Source of the DNA: DASXUG01 sp964620425
Lineage (GTDB): Bacteria; Pseudomonadota; Gammaproteobacteria; Burkholderiales; Methylophilaceae
Length of the DNA stretch: 64,000 nt
Direction: 5' to 3'
NCBI GenBank assembly: GCA_964620425.1
Contig: CAZUGV010000008.1
Span: 38,032 to 102,031 of the forward strand
A program made the translations under genes and the position numbers. The notes beneath the pieces are model-generated. The model saw only the letters and a program-made list of their open reading frames with translations, was not told the DNA's origin and searched no databases. Below, piece after piece: positions 45,317 through 54,739 of the stretch (position 1 is its first letter; each line of letters begins with the position of its first letter).

Positions 45317-45895
45317 ATGTTTAAGAAAAGCATGCTGATATTGATGGTGCTTGTATTGTCAGCCTGTCAAGGAGCGCAGCAATCTACAAAAATTTTTGGT
45401 GCTGATATTGCTGGTGAGAATTTCGCTACTGATTTTAACTTAAAAGATCATACGGGAAAGTTGCGACAGTTATCAGACTTTAATGGGAAAATTGTTGCAT
45501 TGTTTTTCGGGTACACCCATTGCCCTGATGTTTGCCCAACAACCTTGGCAGATATGGCGAATGCGCTAAAGCTATTGGGAAAGCAGTCTGATCAAGTGCA
45601 AGTGTTGTTTGTTACGTTAGATCCGGAGCGAGATACGCAACAAGTGCTTGCACGGTATGTTCCTGCTTTTGATTCGCGTTTTATTGGCTTGTATGGCGAT
45701 GCAGTTGAAACAGCTGAGGTGGCTAAAAAATTTAAAGTGTTCTACGCAAGGCAGGACAGTGCAGGTCAAAGTGGTTACACAATAGACCATAGTGCTGGTA
45801 CGTATGTTTTTGATAAAAAAGGAAAAATTAGAATTTATCTCAAGTATGGTCAAAAACCAAAAGAAATCGCAAGTGATTTCGCGACGCTTGAGTAA
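45317..45895 (+). CDS. SCO1/SenC family copper chaperone lipoprotein
   Basis: Membrane-anchored thioredoxin-fold copper protein that helps metallate oxidase copper centres. A lipobox (VLSAC, Cys near residue 17) follows a short signal sequence. The copper site is GYTHCPDVCPTTLADM with the CPDVC pair, and the distal His is in TIDHSAGTYVFD. 192 residues. The cbb3 oxidase operon starts 129 bases downstream, which supports a role in its assembly. Confidence 0.92.
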   Translation: MFKKSMLILMVLVLSACQGAQQSTKIFGADIAGENFATDFNLKDHTGKLRQLSDFNGKIVALFFGYTHCPDVCPTTLADMANALKLLGKQSDQVQVLFVTLDPERDTQQVLARYVPAFDSRFIGLYGDAVETAEVAKKFKVFYARQDSAGQSGYTIDHSAGTYVFDKKGKIRIYLKYGQKPKEIASDFATLE

Positions 45896-46024
45896 GTTTT
45901 TTAAGGCTTGGCGCAAGAGTTTTGTATCAATAACAATGAAAAGAAAGTTGTTTTTGTAGGCTCTGGTGCTTATAATCGCATCCATTTTTAATTTAAATGT
46001 TTTAGAAATTTAGGAGTTATCGTA

Positions 46025-47440
46025 ATGGCAAAGCCACTTATCGAGCCAACTGAGCAGTACAATTATGAGGTCATTCGCAAATTTGCAATTATGACTTTAG
46101 TGTGGGGCGCAATTGGTATGTTTGCAGGGGTGTATATCGCTTCTGAATTGGCGTTTCCTTTCTTGAACTTTGATAATCCGTTTATCACGTTCGGTCGCTT
46201 ACGCCCGGTGCATACTGGTGCTGTGATTTTTGGTTTTGGTGGCAGCGCATTATTTGCTACTTCCTACTATGTGGTGCAACGTACTTGTCAGGCACGTTTG
46301 TTTAGTGATGGGATGGCAAACTTTACCTTTTGGGGGTGGCAAACAATTATCGTTTGTGCTGCATTAGGTAATATGTTGGGCTATAGCCAAGGGCGTGAAT
46401 ATGCTGAGATGGAGTGGCCGATCGACATTTTGATTGAGATCGTTTGGGTGACCTATCTAATTGTGTTTGTCGGAACATTGATGAAACGTAAACAGCCGCA
46501 TATCTATGTTGCAAACTGGTTTTATCTTGCTTTTATTTTGGCAACCGCGCTGTTGCACACGTTTAACAACTTAGCCGTGCCAGTTAGTCTGTTTTCCATG
46601 AAATCGTATAGTTTGTTCTCAGGCGCACAAGATGCGATGACACAATGGTGGTACGGTCATAACGCAGTTGGTTTCTTCTTAACCGCTGCATTCCTAGGCA
46701 TGATGTACTACTTTGTGCCTAAACAAGCGGGTCGTCCTGTGTATTCATATCGTCTGTCAGTGTTGCACTTTTGGGCGATTATTTTCCTGTATATGTGGGC
46801 GGGAGCACATCACTTGCACTGGACAGCAATCCCTGACTGGACAAGTACGCTAGCTGCCACATTCTCTATCATGCTGTTGTTACCTTCATGGGGCGGTATG
46901 ATCAACGGTATTATGACACTTTCTGGTGCATGGGATAAACTGCGCACCGATCCCATCATGCGATTCCTCATTGTGGCATTGTCATTTTATGGGATGTCTA
47001 CCTTTGAAGGTCCTATGATGTCACTAAAAGATGTGAATGCACTCTCACACTATACCGATTGGACTATCGGACATGTTCACTCAGGTGCGCTTGGCTGGGT
47101 TGCCATGGTGAGTTTTGGTAGCTTGTATCACTTGATTCCTCGTGTCTGGAATACGACAGCCTATAGTGAAAAGTTAATTAATGTACATTTCTGGTTGGCA
47201 ACGATTGGTATTTTGTTATACATCATTGCGATGTGGATTTCAGGCATTACGCAAGGTTTGATGTGGCGCGCTTTCGATGATTTTGGTAATCTTAAATATG
47301 CTTTCGTTGAGTCAGTTGCTGCATCTCATCCATTTTATGTCATGCGAGCACTTGGTGGTGCCTTCTTCCTCGCAGGTATGTTGGTGATGGGATACAACAT
47401 GTATAAAACAATTAAGCAAGGCAATGTTGCAGCGCAATAA
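46025..47440 (+). CDS. ccoN: cbb3-type cytochrome c oxidase subunit I
   Basis: Catalytic subunit of the high-affinity cbb3 oxidase, holding haem b and the haem b3-CuB site. The 471-residue protein has about twelve membrane helices; the CuB His pair lies in GAHHLHWTAIPDW, and further haem histidines are in RPVHTGAVIFGFG, HNAVGFFLTAAF and DWTIGHVHSGALGW. Good ribosome site (TTAGGAG). First gene of ccoNOQP. Confidence 0.96.
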   Translation: MAKPLIEPTEQYNYEVIRKFAIMTLVWGAIGMFAGVYIASELAFPFLNFDNPFITFGRLRPVHTGAVIFGFGGSALFATSYYVVQRTCQARLFSDGMANFTFWGWQTIIVCAALGNMLGYSQGREYAEMEWPIDILIEIVWVTYLIVFVGTLMKRKQPHIYVANWFYLAFILATALLHTFNNLAVPVSLFSMKSYSLFSGAQDAMTQWWYGHNAVGFFLTAAFLGMMYYFVPKQAGRPVYSYRLSVLHFWAIIFLYMWAGAHHLHWTAIPDWTSTLAATFSIMLLLPSWGGMINGIMTLSGAWDKLRTDPIMRFLIVALSFYGMSTFEGPMMSLKDVNALSHYTDWTIGHVHSGALGWVAMVSFGSLYHLIPRVWNTTAYSEKLINVHFWLATIGILLYIIAMWISGITQGLMWRAFDDFGNLKYAFVESVAASHPFYVMRALGGAFFLAGMLVMGYNMYKTIKQGNVAAQ

Positions 47441-47486
47441 GCCTCTTCATTATTGACTACTTGCATATAAGATTTTTGGAGTAAAC

Positions 47487-48221
47487 ATGAAACACGATAC
47501 GATAGAGCGTAACCTTGGAATATTGTTAATTTTAACCATGCTGGCGATTAGTGCGGGTGGTATGGTTGAGATTATCCCGTTGTTTTTTATTAAAGAAACA
47601 GTGGAAAAGGTTGACGGTGTGCGACCATATTCACCACTTGAGTTGCGTGGACGTGATATTTACGTGCGAGAAGGTTGCTTTCTCTGCCATTCACAAATGA
47701 TTCGCCCTTTCAGTGATGAAGCATTGCGTTACGGTCATTACTCTTTGGCAGCGGAGTCAAAATATGACCATCCGTTCCAGTGGGGATCAAAGCGTACTGG
47801 TCCTGATTTGGCGCGTGTTGGTGGCAAATATTCTAACGATTGGCAAACGCAGCATTTGACGGCACCACGTTCATTAGTGCCACAATCCGTGATGCCAAAT
47901 TACCCATGGTTGGCCAAAACACCATTGGATTACTCTGATGTTGGCTTGCGTATGAAAGCTCTGCGTACCACAGGTGTGCCTTATTCAGTGAGTAAGGCTG
48001 AATACGATAACAACGTTAAAACTTTTGGTGAGGATGTTGCTAAAACCTTGCATATTCCAGATGCTGATAAAAACCTTGTTGCGCAGGCACAATTGGGTAA
48101 CTTTGACACAAATGCAGACAATATTACCGAGATGGACGCGCTAGTTGCGTACTTGCAAATGTTGGGCACGTTGGTGGATTTCAAAAAGTATGATGACGAT
48201 TACTTCGTCAAATTCCGCTAG
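47487..48221 (+). CDS. ccoO: cbb3-type cytochrome c oxidase subunit II (monohaem)
   Basis: Membrane-anchored monohaem cytochrome c subunit. One N-terminal helix (GILLILTMLAISAGGMVEIIPLFF) and one haem motif CFLCH in REGCFLCHSQMIRPF; HYSLAAESKYDHPFQWGSKRTGPDLAR is a family hallmark. 244 residues. It sits 46 bases after ccoN. Confidence 0.96.
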   Translation: MKHDTIERNLGILLILTMLAISAGGMVEIIPLFFIKETVEKVDGVRPYSPLELRGRDIYVREGCFLCHSQMIRPFSDEALRYGHYSLAAESKYDHPFQWGSKRTGPDLARVGGKYSNDWQTQHLTAPRSLVPQSVMPNYPWLAKTPLDYSDVGLRMKALRTTGVPYSVSKAEYDNNVKTFGEDVAKTLHIPDADKNLVAQAQLGNFDTNADNITEMDALVAYLQMLGTLVDFKKYDDDYFVKFR

Positions 48222-48230
48222 GGTGACGCT

Positions 48231-48431
48231 ATGGAAATTTTTCTTTGGTTTACTAAGTTTGAAAATACTAAGCCAGTATCGTTGGTGATTTTCTTTACCT
48301 TGTTTTGCGGTGTTGTATTTTATTTGTACGGCAGCAAAGCGAGGGGACAAACGTTAGAACAGTTTAAACACATCCCATTGCTTGATGATTCAACAGGCGA
48401 GTCAACAAGTAACGGTGAGGGGAAAGTATAA
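48231..48431 (+). CDS. ccoQ: cbb3-type oxidase small subunit CcoQ
   Basis: Small 66-residue single-helix subunit (VIFFTLFCGVVFYLYGS), thought to stabilise the cbb3 complex. Recognised mainly by size, the helix and its position between ccoO and ccoP; its stop overlaps the ccoP start by one base (TAATG). Confidence 0.88.
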   Translation: MEIFLWFTKFENTKPVSLVIFFTLFCGVVFYLYGSKARGQTLEQFKHIPLLDDSTGESTSNGEGKV

Positions 48432-49366
48432 TGGATCAGCAAAAAACAAATAAAGTACCAACGACAGGACATAGCTGGGATGGCATTGAAGAGCTATCAA
48501 ATCCACTGCCAACATGGTGGATTTGGGGCTTTTATCTTACATTTGCCTTTACAATCATTTATTGGCTCTTTTATCCAGCTTGGCCAATTGGTAGCAGCTA
48601 CACCAAGGGTGTTCCTGGGTTAAATAGCATTACTTATACTGCTGTGACTGTGGATGGTAAAGAAGTACAAAAAACCACCCATTGGAATATGCGCTCAAAA
48701 TTTATGGCAGACATGAATGAGCTATCAGCATTGCAGAAAAAGTCATTGGATAAAGTTGCATCTATGTCATATCAAGATGTTGCCAAAGACCCTGAGTTGA
48801 TGCAGTTTGTGAACTCAGCAGGTAAAAACCTATTTTCAGATAACTGTATGCCTTGTCACCAAGCAGGCGGTCAAGGAAAGATTGGTTTTGCCCCTAGTTT
48901 GGTGGATGATTACTGGCAATATGGCGGTGATTACGATGCAATTCATACGACAATTACAGGTGGTCGTCGTGGATATATGCCTCCATTCAAAGCGGTGCTA
49001 ACCGAAAATCAAATTACCGAATTGGCGAATTATGTGTTGAGTATATCTAAAGAACCTCATGATGCAGAGGCTGCTAAAAAAGGTAATGCTCTATTCCATA
49101 GTGAAACAGCCGCGTGTTTTTACTGTCATGGCGCTGATGCGAAAGGTCGTACAGAAATTGGGTCTGCTAACTTGGTCGATAGCATTTGGTTGTGGGCGAA
49201 TGTGCCAGCAGAAAAGACGCAAGTCTCCAAGCTCGAAGCTGTAAAAAATATTATCAGTGGCGGTTTGGCAAGGGGCGTAATGCCTAATTGGAATCAGCGC
49301 TTGAAACCTGAGCAAATTAAATTGCTAACCGTTTATGTGCATGACACATTGGGTGGTGGTAAATAA
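48431..49366 (+). CDS. ccoP: cbb3-type cytochrome c oxidase subunit III (dihaem)
   Basis: Dihaem c subunit that passes electrons to CcoO/CcoN. The N-terminal part has a membrane segment (WWIWGFYLTFAFTIIYWLFYPAWP) and HSWDGIEELSNPLPTWW; two haem motifs follow, CMPCH and CFYCH. 311 residues. Translationally coupled to ccoQ. Confidence 0.95.
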   Translation: MDQQKTNKVPTTGHSWDGIEELSNPLPTWWIWGFYLTFAFTIIYWLFYPAWPIGSSYTKGVPGLNSITYTAVTVDGKEVQKTTHWNMRSKFMADMNELSALQKKSLDKVASMSYQDVAKDPELMQFVNSAGKNLFSDNCMPCHQAGGQGKIGFAPSLVDDYWQYGGDYDAIHTTITGGRRGYMPPFKAVLTENQITELANYVLSISKEPHDAEAAKKGNALFHSETAACFYCHGADAKGRTEIGSANLVDSIWLWANVPAEKTQVSKLEAVKNIISGGLARGVMPNWNQRLKPEQIKLLTVYVHDTLGGGK

Positions 49367-49630
49367 ATAGTGTTATTTAAGCAACATTGTTTATTGATTT
49401 GTCTGTTTGAGGAGATGTTTGATTTCGCTTCAAACGTGTCAATAAAAGGTAGTAAAATTTGTTGAGTAGTAAATAAAACTACAAAGTTAGGCGATTAAGT
49501 TATCAAGTTTTTGCTTAAAATCCCGATAATACAAATAGGTTGATTGTGGCGATTTATTCAAGCTTTATGAATTTTTGAGGATAGATCGCCCCATTTTTCA
49601 CTTGTGAAACGTTGAGGGATATTCACCATT
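49367..49630 (+). promoter_or_regulatory. Gap between ccoP and ccoG
   Basis: 264 bases without a recognised gene. A small hairpin GTTTGA/TCAAAC follows ccoP (about 49420-49438), and a longer stem (GGCGAT/ATCGCC, 49548-49553 with 49585-49590, with inner ATTCA/TGAAT) lies before ccoG. It probably holds a separate ccoG promoter, but no clear -35/-10 pair was identified. Confidence 0.3.
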
Positions 49631-51055
49631 ATGCAATCTGGGATTAGAAAATCATCGCTGTTAAATCAGCATATCCCAGTTGTTACACGCTCTGTTAAGG
49701 GTAAATTCCGTAATTTCAAAACAGCCATCATGATATTGGCTTATTCTGTTTACTTTTTGTTACCTTGGATGCCTTGGACTAGAGTGAATGCGCCAAGTCA
49801 AGCACTATTGTTTGATTTATCCTCCCGTCGCTTCTATGTGTTCGATTTAATTGTTTATCCTCAAGATATATTTTGGCTTGCCATGCTGTTGTTTATTGCA
49901 GCAACCCTTTTGTTCTTTGTGACTGGACTTGTCGGGCGTGCTTGGTGTGGATATTTTTGTTTTCAAACTATTTGGTCAGACTTGTTTATTCAGATTGAGC
50001 GTCTCATTCAAGGTGAACGTCCTGCAAGATTGCGATTAATCAAGCAGGATTGGAGTGCCGAGAAAGTCATGAAAGTAGCTAGCTCGCACGGCTTAATGAT
50101 TATAGTGTCTTTTTGGACGGCTGTTACATTCGCCAGTTATTTTATGTATGCGCCAGATTTTGTGCATCAATTATTTACAGGGGACGCGCCTTACGCTGGT
50201 TACATAACTGTATTGGTGCTCACCATTACGACCTACTTAGCTGGCGGAGTGATTCGCGAAAAAATTTGTACTTTCTGCCCATATGCTCGTTTTCAAAGTG
50301 TGATGTTTGAGCAAGATACTTTGCTCGTCACTTATGACAAATCGCGCGGTGAGGGGTTAAAGGGCAGATCAATCCCGATTGTAGGTGTCAAAGGCCATGA
50401 AGACAGAGTTGCCACTGGGCATGGAGATTGTATCGACTGTGGATTTTGCGTTCAGGTTTGTCCAACAGGGATTGATATTCGTAAGGGGCTTCAGTTTGAA
50501 TGTATTTCATGCGGTTTATGTATTGACGCATGTAATAATATTATGGATTCTGTTGGTTACCCTCGTGGTTTAATTAGATATGACTCTGAGCGAAATATTG
50601 GTGCTGAAATGCCGAAAGCTCCGCGTTTGGAGTGGAAGCGTCTCAAGGTGTTGGGTTATGCTGGTGCATTAATTGCGATGACTAGCCTTTTGGTTTATAG
50701 CATTAGCACACGAATCGAAACGGAAGTGACTGTAATACAGGTACGACAACCGTTATTTGTCGTTTTATCTGATGGTCAGGTGCGGAATCGTTATCAAATT
50801 AATATTGTCAACAAGAAAGCGGAAGATCAAATATATAAAGTGAGTGTTGAGGGAATCCCTACCAAAGCACTCGATATGGGTAGTCTAACCCAATTTAAAG
50901 TACGCGCAGGTGAGAGTTTGGGGGTCAATGCAAAAGTTGATTTGGGGTATGAACAAGCGCGTCGTCACGCAGACTTTAAGTTTATAATAATTCCCAATAA
51001 CCCAAAGATTGCGCATTTCGAAATCCAGACCAACTTCAGTAGCCCGCGAGACTAG
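49631..51055 (+). CDS. ccoG: cbb3 oxidase accessory protein CcoG (FixG-like ferredoxin)
   Basis: Polytopic membrane ferredoxin involved in copper reduction during cbb3 assembly. The 474-residue product has several membrane helices, the NapH-like WCGYFCFQTIWSD, CTFCPYARFQSVMF, and two 4Fe-4S clusters in CIDCGFCVQVCP and CISCGLCIDAC. The C-terminal IgG-like domain (TEVTVIQVRQPLFVVLSDG) is usual for CcoG. Confidence 0.95.
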   Translation: MQSGIRKSSLLNQHIPVVTRSVKGKFRNFKTAIMILAYSVYFLLPWMPWTRVNAPSQALLFDLSSRRFYVFDLIVYPQDIFWLAMLLFIAATLLFFVTGLVGRAWCGYFCFQTIWSDLFIQIERLIQGERPARLRLIKQDWSAEKVMKVASSHGLMIIVSFWTAVTFASYFMYAPDFVHQLFTGDAPYAGYITVLVLTITTYLAGGVIREKICTFCPYARFQSVMFEQDTLLVTYDKSRGEGLKGRSIPIVGVKGHEDRVATGHGDCIDCGFCVQVCPTGIDIRKGLQFECISCGLCIDACNNIMDSVGYPRGLIRYDSERNIGAEMPKAPRLEWKRLKVLGYAGALIAMTSLLVYSISTRIETEVTVIQVRQPLFVVLSDGQVRNRYQINIVNKKAEDQIYKVSVEGIPTKALDMGSLTQFKVRAGESLGVNAKVDLGYEQARRHADFKFIIIPNNPKIAHFEIQTNFSSPRD

Positions 51056-51160
51056 GCTGCGACTATACGATGCATTGATTGATCGTCAATGCGATTCGGC
51101 AGTAAAGCAATATAAGCAAACGTCAGATATTCCTAATATAAATAAGTAAGGTACAAACAT

Positions 51161-51967
51161 TTGAATTTTCCAGAAATAACCATGACACAAACGCTTTTTG
51201 GTGGTGTGTTACTTGCATCGGCATTGTTTTTTTTCAGTCGTCGTTTAGGTTTATCCAATTTTTGGGCTGGTATTTTTAGTGGTGTATTGCCATTTATTCT
51301 ATATCTAGTTTACAGCCAACAACACTGGGCTGGTGGCGATGTGCTCACTATTCACTTTGCAGTTTATTTGGCGAGTGCAAGCCTCTTTGTGGTATTTGGT
51401 GGGATGCAAAAAAAAAATCAAACCATGCATTGGGCACCACGTTTGATTATTGGTTTTTTTATTGGCTTGGTTGTGTTGAATGCGGTCTTTCTCAATATTG
51501 CGATGCGCGGTATTCCTGATTTTGTATCTAATTTTCTGTTGCCAAATGAGCAGAACCAAACCATTCATACTGCCTTTCCGGGGGTTGTTCCGCATGATCG
51601 AAATAAACTGTATGAATCACATTTAAAACAGATTGAAGCGCAACGTGACCTTGGCTGGCAAGTCCAACTAGATGGATTAGATAGCTTGACTAGTGGTCAA
51701 GCACACACGGTGACGCTCCATTTGCTGGATAAACAGGGGGCGGCAATTAGTCACGCTGATGTGCAAATGATCATGTGGCGTTTGGCGAATAGTCGCGACG
51801 ACCAGCAGTTTGTCTTTAAAGAAACATCAGCTGGCAATTATCAGGCGAGCATGAGTTTGCCCGATGCGGGGCGATGGTTATCTGAATTGCATATTCAATT
51901 AGGCGTGAATAGCTTTTTGAAACAGCTGCCAGTAGAGGTTCACGGCAGCGCGGATCAGTCTAAATAG
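51161..51967 (+). CDS. FixH/CcoH-like protein with an extended N-terminal membrane region
   Basis: The C-terminal half (from about 140: ESHLKQIEAQRDLGWQVQLDG, VTLHLLDKQGAAISHADVQM) resembles FixH/CcoH, needed for cbb3 assembly. The N-terminal ~130 residues contain about four hydrophobic helices (for example LFGGVLLASALFFFS, IIGFFIGLVVLNAVFL), whereas standard CcoH has one anchor. The whole is 268 residues. TTG 51161 is the likely start because AAGG precedes it; the ATG at 51182 has no ribosome site. Position between ccoG and ccoI matches ccoH. Confidence 0.72.
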   Translation: MNFPEITMTQTLFGGVLLASALFFFSRRLGLSNFWAGIFSGVLPFILYLVYSQQHWAGGDVLTIHFAVYLASASLFVVFGGMQKKNQTMHWAPRLIIGFFIGLVVLNAVFLNIAMRGIPDFVSNFLLPNEQNQTIHTAFPGVVPHDRNKLYESHLKQIEAQRDLGWQVQLDGLDSLTSGQAHTVTLHLLDKQGAAISHADVQMIMWRLANSRDDQQFVFKETSAGNYQASMSLPDAGRWLSELHIQLGVNSFLKQLPVEVHGSADQSK

Positions 51968-52004
51968 CGTTAAAATATACACTCTGTCAAATCGGTCGTT
52001 ATTC

Positions 52005-54434
52005 ATGAGCAACCAAGTGCTATGTTATCACTGTGGGTTAGAGGTTTTGCCCAGCATCAAGCTTGCTGTGACAGTATTGGGTGAGCCTCGCGCAATGTGT
52101 TGCCAAGGTTGTAAGGCTGTGGCGGAGTCTATCGTTGAAAACGCGCTTGAAGATTACTATAAACACCGCACTGAATTACCGCAAACCCCTGAAGATTTAA
52201 TCCCGAATGCGTTAAAGCAACTCGCATTGTATGATCACCCAGAGGTGCAAAAAAGCTTTCTATTTGGGGCGCAAGATTCTAATTTTGATGACGATTCAAA
52301 AGAAGCGATTTTGATTTTAGAAGGCATCACCTGTGCCGCTTGTATTTGGTTAAATGAACGCCACTTAAAACAACTGGTTGGCATACAAAGGGTCGCCTTC
52401 AATTACAGCTCGCATCGAGTGCGTATTGGTTGGGATGAACAACAGATTAAGCTCAGCCAAATTTTAGCTGAGATTCGTAAGCTTGGTTACCATGCATATC
52501 CCTTTAGTGCGCAACAGCAAGATATTGTCCGTGCGCAACAGCGTAAATCAAGCATCAAGCGTTTAGCCGTTGCAGCATTAAGTGCAGCACAAGCCATGAT
52601 GATGGCGGTTGCTTTATATGCTGGAGCATCGCAGGGTTTAGAGTATGCTAATGCCCAGCTACTACGTTGGTTTAGTTTAGTGCTGACTATCCCCGCCATC
52701 ACTTATTGTGCATGGCCATTCTACCGCGCAGCCTGGCGTGGCTTGGTGAATCGCCAATTGGGGATGGACGCCCCTATTTCACTAGGTATTATTACTGGTT
52801 TTGTAGGTAGTGCAATCGCTACCGTGCAAGGTCAGGGAACGGTTTACTACGACACCATTACCATGCTGATTTGTTTCTTGTTGGTTACGCGCTATTTAGA
52901 GCGGGGAGCACGCGAAAAATCGATAGAAGCTGCTGAAAACTTATTGCGGTTAAGCCCAAGTCTAGCCACTTTAGTAAGCCATGGTGAGTTTGTTTTAACG
53001 CCAGTGGTAGAACTACAACTAAACGATCATATTTTAGTAAAACCAGGTGAAACGATTGCCGCAGATGGCGTGATTGTGGAAGGTACAACGAGTGTCGATG
53101 AATCTTTGCTCACGGGTGAAAGTCGCGCATTAACCAAATCTGTGGGGGAGCATGTCTATGCTGGGAGCATCAATTACGAAAGCCCCATCACCGTAAAAGT
53201 GCAGGCCTTGGCAGAGAACAACATGCTAGCCAGTATTTCGCGTTTGTTAGACCGTGCCCAAGCAGAAAAGCCACCTTTAGCAGAAACCGCAGATCACGTC
53301 GCGGCTTACTTCACCTCCGCATTGCTGGTGATAGTGGTTTTTATTGCCATATTTTGGTGGCAGCAATCACCAGACAAAGTGTTCGAAATTGTACTCGCGG
53401 TTTTGGTAGTGAGTTGTCCATGTGCGCTTTCGCTAGCCGCACCCGCCGCATTTGCTGCGGCAGGGTCACACTTGGTTGGGCGCGGAGTGCTACTGACCCG
53501 AGGCCACGCCCTGGAATCGCTCGCCAAAGTCGATCATGTCGTATTTGATAAAACAGGCACACTTACCATTGGTAAGCCCGTGCTCATTAACACCATCGCC
53601 TATGCAAACTTAACGACGGCGGAGTGTTTGAAAATTGCCGCAAGTTTGGAGCAAGCCTCAGAACACCCCATTGCAAAAAGCTTTCTTTCAGCAATGGAGC
53701 GCCAACCACTTTACAGTGTTGAGAATTGTCAAAATATCGCAGGGCAGGGCGTGACAGGGAATATTGCAAACCAAGCTTACCGCCTAGGTAATACACAATT
53801 ACATGCGCTACCAATGCCTACTATAGATGCTCCACCCAGTGCCAGCGTAGTGTTTCTAAGCCAAGGCAATATTTTATTGGCAGCCTTTATACTCTCAGAC
53901 CAAGCTCGCCCAGATGTGCCAACACTGGTCAAAAACTTACACACACAACATATTAACACCAGCATATTAAGTGGGGATAACGCTTCAACCGTAGCACATT
54001 TCGCACAAAGTGTAGGTGTCACGCAATGGCAAGCTGGGTTGTCGCCAGCGCAAAAACTAGCCCAAATACGCGCTCTGCAACAACAAGGCGCAACCGTACT
54101 AATGGTGGGGGATGGCATCAACGATGCCCCTGTGCTAGCTGGTGCAAATGTCTCTATCGCTATGGGGAGTGGTACACAAATCGCCCGTGCCACTGGCGAT
54201 GTAGTTTTGCTTAGTGAACAAGTGCTAGAAATCGAACACGCTGTCAAAACCAGCAAATTTGCCATGCAAGTCATTCGTCAAAACTTTATATGGGCAATAG
54301 CCTACAATCTATTTGCATTGCCTTTTGCCGCAATGGGGTTGATTTCACCTTGGATGGCTGCCATTGGCATGTCGGTTAGCTCTCTGATAGTAGTGCTCAA
54401 CGCACTACGTATTAAAACTTATTTAATGGATTAA
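52005..54434 (+). CDS. ccoI: CcoI-type heavy-metal P-type ATPase (copper export for oxidase assembly)
   Basis: P1B-type ATPase of 809 residues that exports Cu+ for cbb3 maturation. The N-terminus has a CYHCG zinc-ribbon-like motif and a metal-binding domain GITCAACIWLN; the channel motif CPC is in VVSCPCALSLAAP; DKTGTL carries the phosphorylated Asp, and GDGINDAP is the hinge. The CcoI/FixI assignment over CopA rests on the Cys-rich N-terminus and the neighbouring ccoG and ccoH-like genes. No ccoS ORF follows. Confidence 0.92.
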   Translation: MSNQVLCYHCGLEVLPSIKLAVTVLGEPRAMCCQGCKAVAESIVENALEDYYKHRTELPQTPEDLIPNALKQLALYDHPEVQKSFLFGAQDSNFDDDSKEAILILEGITCAACIWLNERHLKQLVGIQRVAFNYSSHRVRIGWDEQQIKLSQILAEIRKLGYHAYPFSAQQQDIVRAQQRKSSIKRLAVAALSAAQAMMMAVALYAGASQGLEYANAQLLRWFSLVLTIPAITYCAWPFYRAAWRGLVNRQLGMDAPISLGIITGFVGSAIATVQGQGTVYYDTITMLICFLLVTRYLERGAREKSIEAAENLLRLSPSLATLVSHGEFVLTPVVELQLNDHILVKPGETIAADGVIVEGTTSVDESLLTGESRALTKSVGEHVYAGSINYESPITVKVQALAENNMLASISRLLDRAQAEKPPLAETADHVAAYFTSALLVIVVFIAIFWWQQSPDKVFEIVLAVLVVSCPCALSLAAPAAFAAAGSHLVGRGVLLTRGHALESLAKVDHVVFDKTGTLTIGKPVLINTIAYANLTTAECLKIAASLEQASEHPIAKSFLSAMERQPLYSVENCQNIAGQGVTGNIANQAYRLGNTQLHALPMPTIDAPPSASVVFLSQGNILLAAFILSDQARPDVPTLVKNLHTQHINTSILSGDNASTVAHFAQSVGVTQWQAGLSPAQKLAQIRALQQQGATVLMVGDGINDAPVLAGANVSIAMGSGTQIARATGDVVLLSEQVLEIEHAVKTSKFAMQVIRQNFIWAIAYNLFALPFAAMGLISPWMAAIGMSVSSLIVVLNALRIKTYLMD

Positions 54435-54739
54435 CTTAGCCCGACCAAACTGATAAAGCAACATCAACTTTCCCTTCCACAAAACTTACCCTAATTCAAA
54501 AAACTATTTCTTTTGACGCGCTAAATTCTCTTTTTTATCCACCTCGTCCAACTTTCCCCCCAATTTCCCGCAAATTAGTCCAAACGGACTATAGGATTTA
54601 AGGCATTTTAGTCCATATGGACTATTTCGCTAAGGCGCACCAGTCCGTAAGATGCAATCCATGGTGAACAACACGAAACAGCAACAAATCACCTTCTAGC
54701 AATTACATTAATTAGCACACTTTATTTAAGGAAAACAAC
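54435..54739 (+). promoter_or_regulatory. Upstream region of the PEP-CTERM gene
   Basis: 305 bases without an ORF. Besides the paired palindromes annotated separately, it has a C/T-rich stretch (54539-54570) and ends with a good ribosome site (AAGGAAAAC) before the ATG at 54740. I looked for a sigma-54 promoter (GG-N10-GC) and found none convincing. Confidence 0.35.
54576..54624. promoter_or_regulatory. Two 16-bp palindromes TAGTCC-N4-GGACTA, 33 bp apart
   Basis: Copies at 54576-54591 (spacer AAAC) and 54609-54624 (spacer ATAT) share identical six-base arms. The centres are 33 bp apart, about three helical turns, so two dimers could bind on one DNA face. A half-site-like CAGTCCG follows at 54641. 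They are about 120-160 bp before the PEP-CTERM start codon. The cognate regulator is unknown. Confidence 0.6.

Noticed and set aside
45896..46024. FNR/Anr box before ccoN
   Set aside because: An ATCAA half-site is present but the matching TTGAT half is missing at the required spacing.
49429..49479. Tiny 16-codon ORF between ccoP and ccoG
   Set aside because: GAGGAG abuts the ATG with no spacing, the peptide has no recognisable features, and nothing else supports translation.
54625..54739. Sigma-54 promoter for the PEP-CTERM gene
   Set aside because: No GG-N10-GC arrangement with reasonable flanks was found, although related PEP-CTERM genes can be RpoN-dependent.
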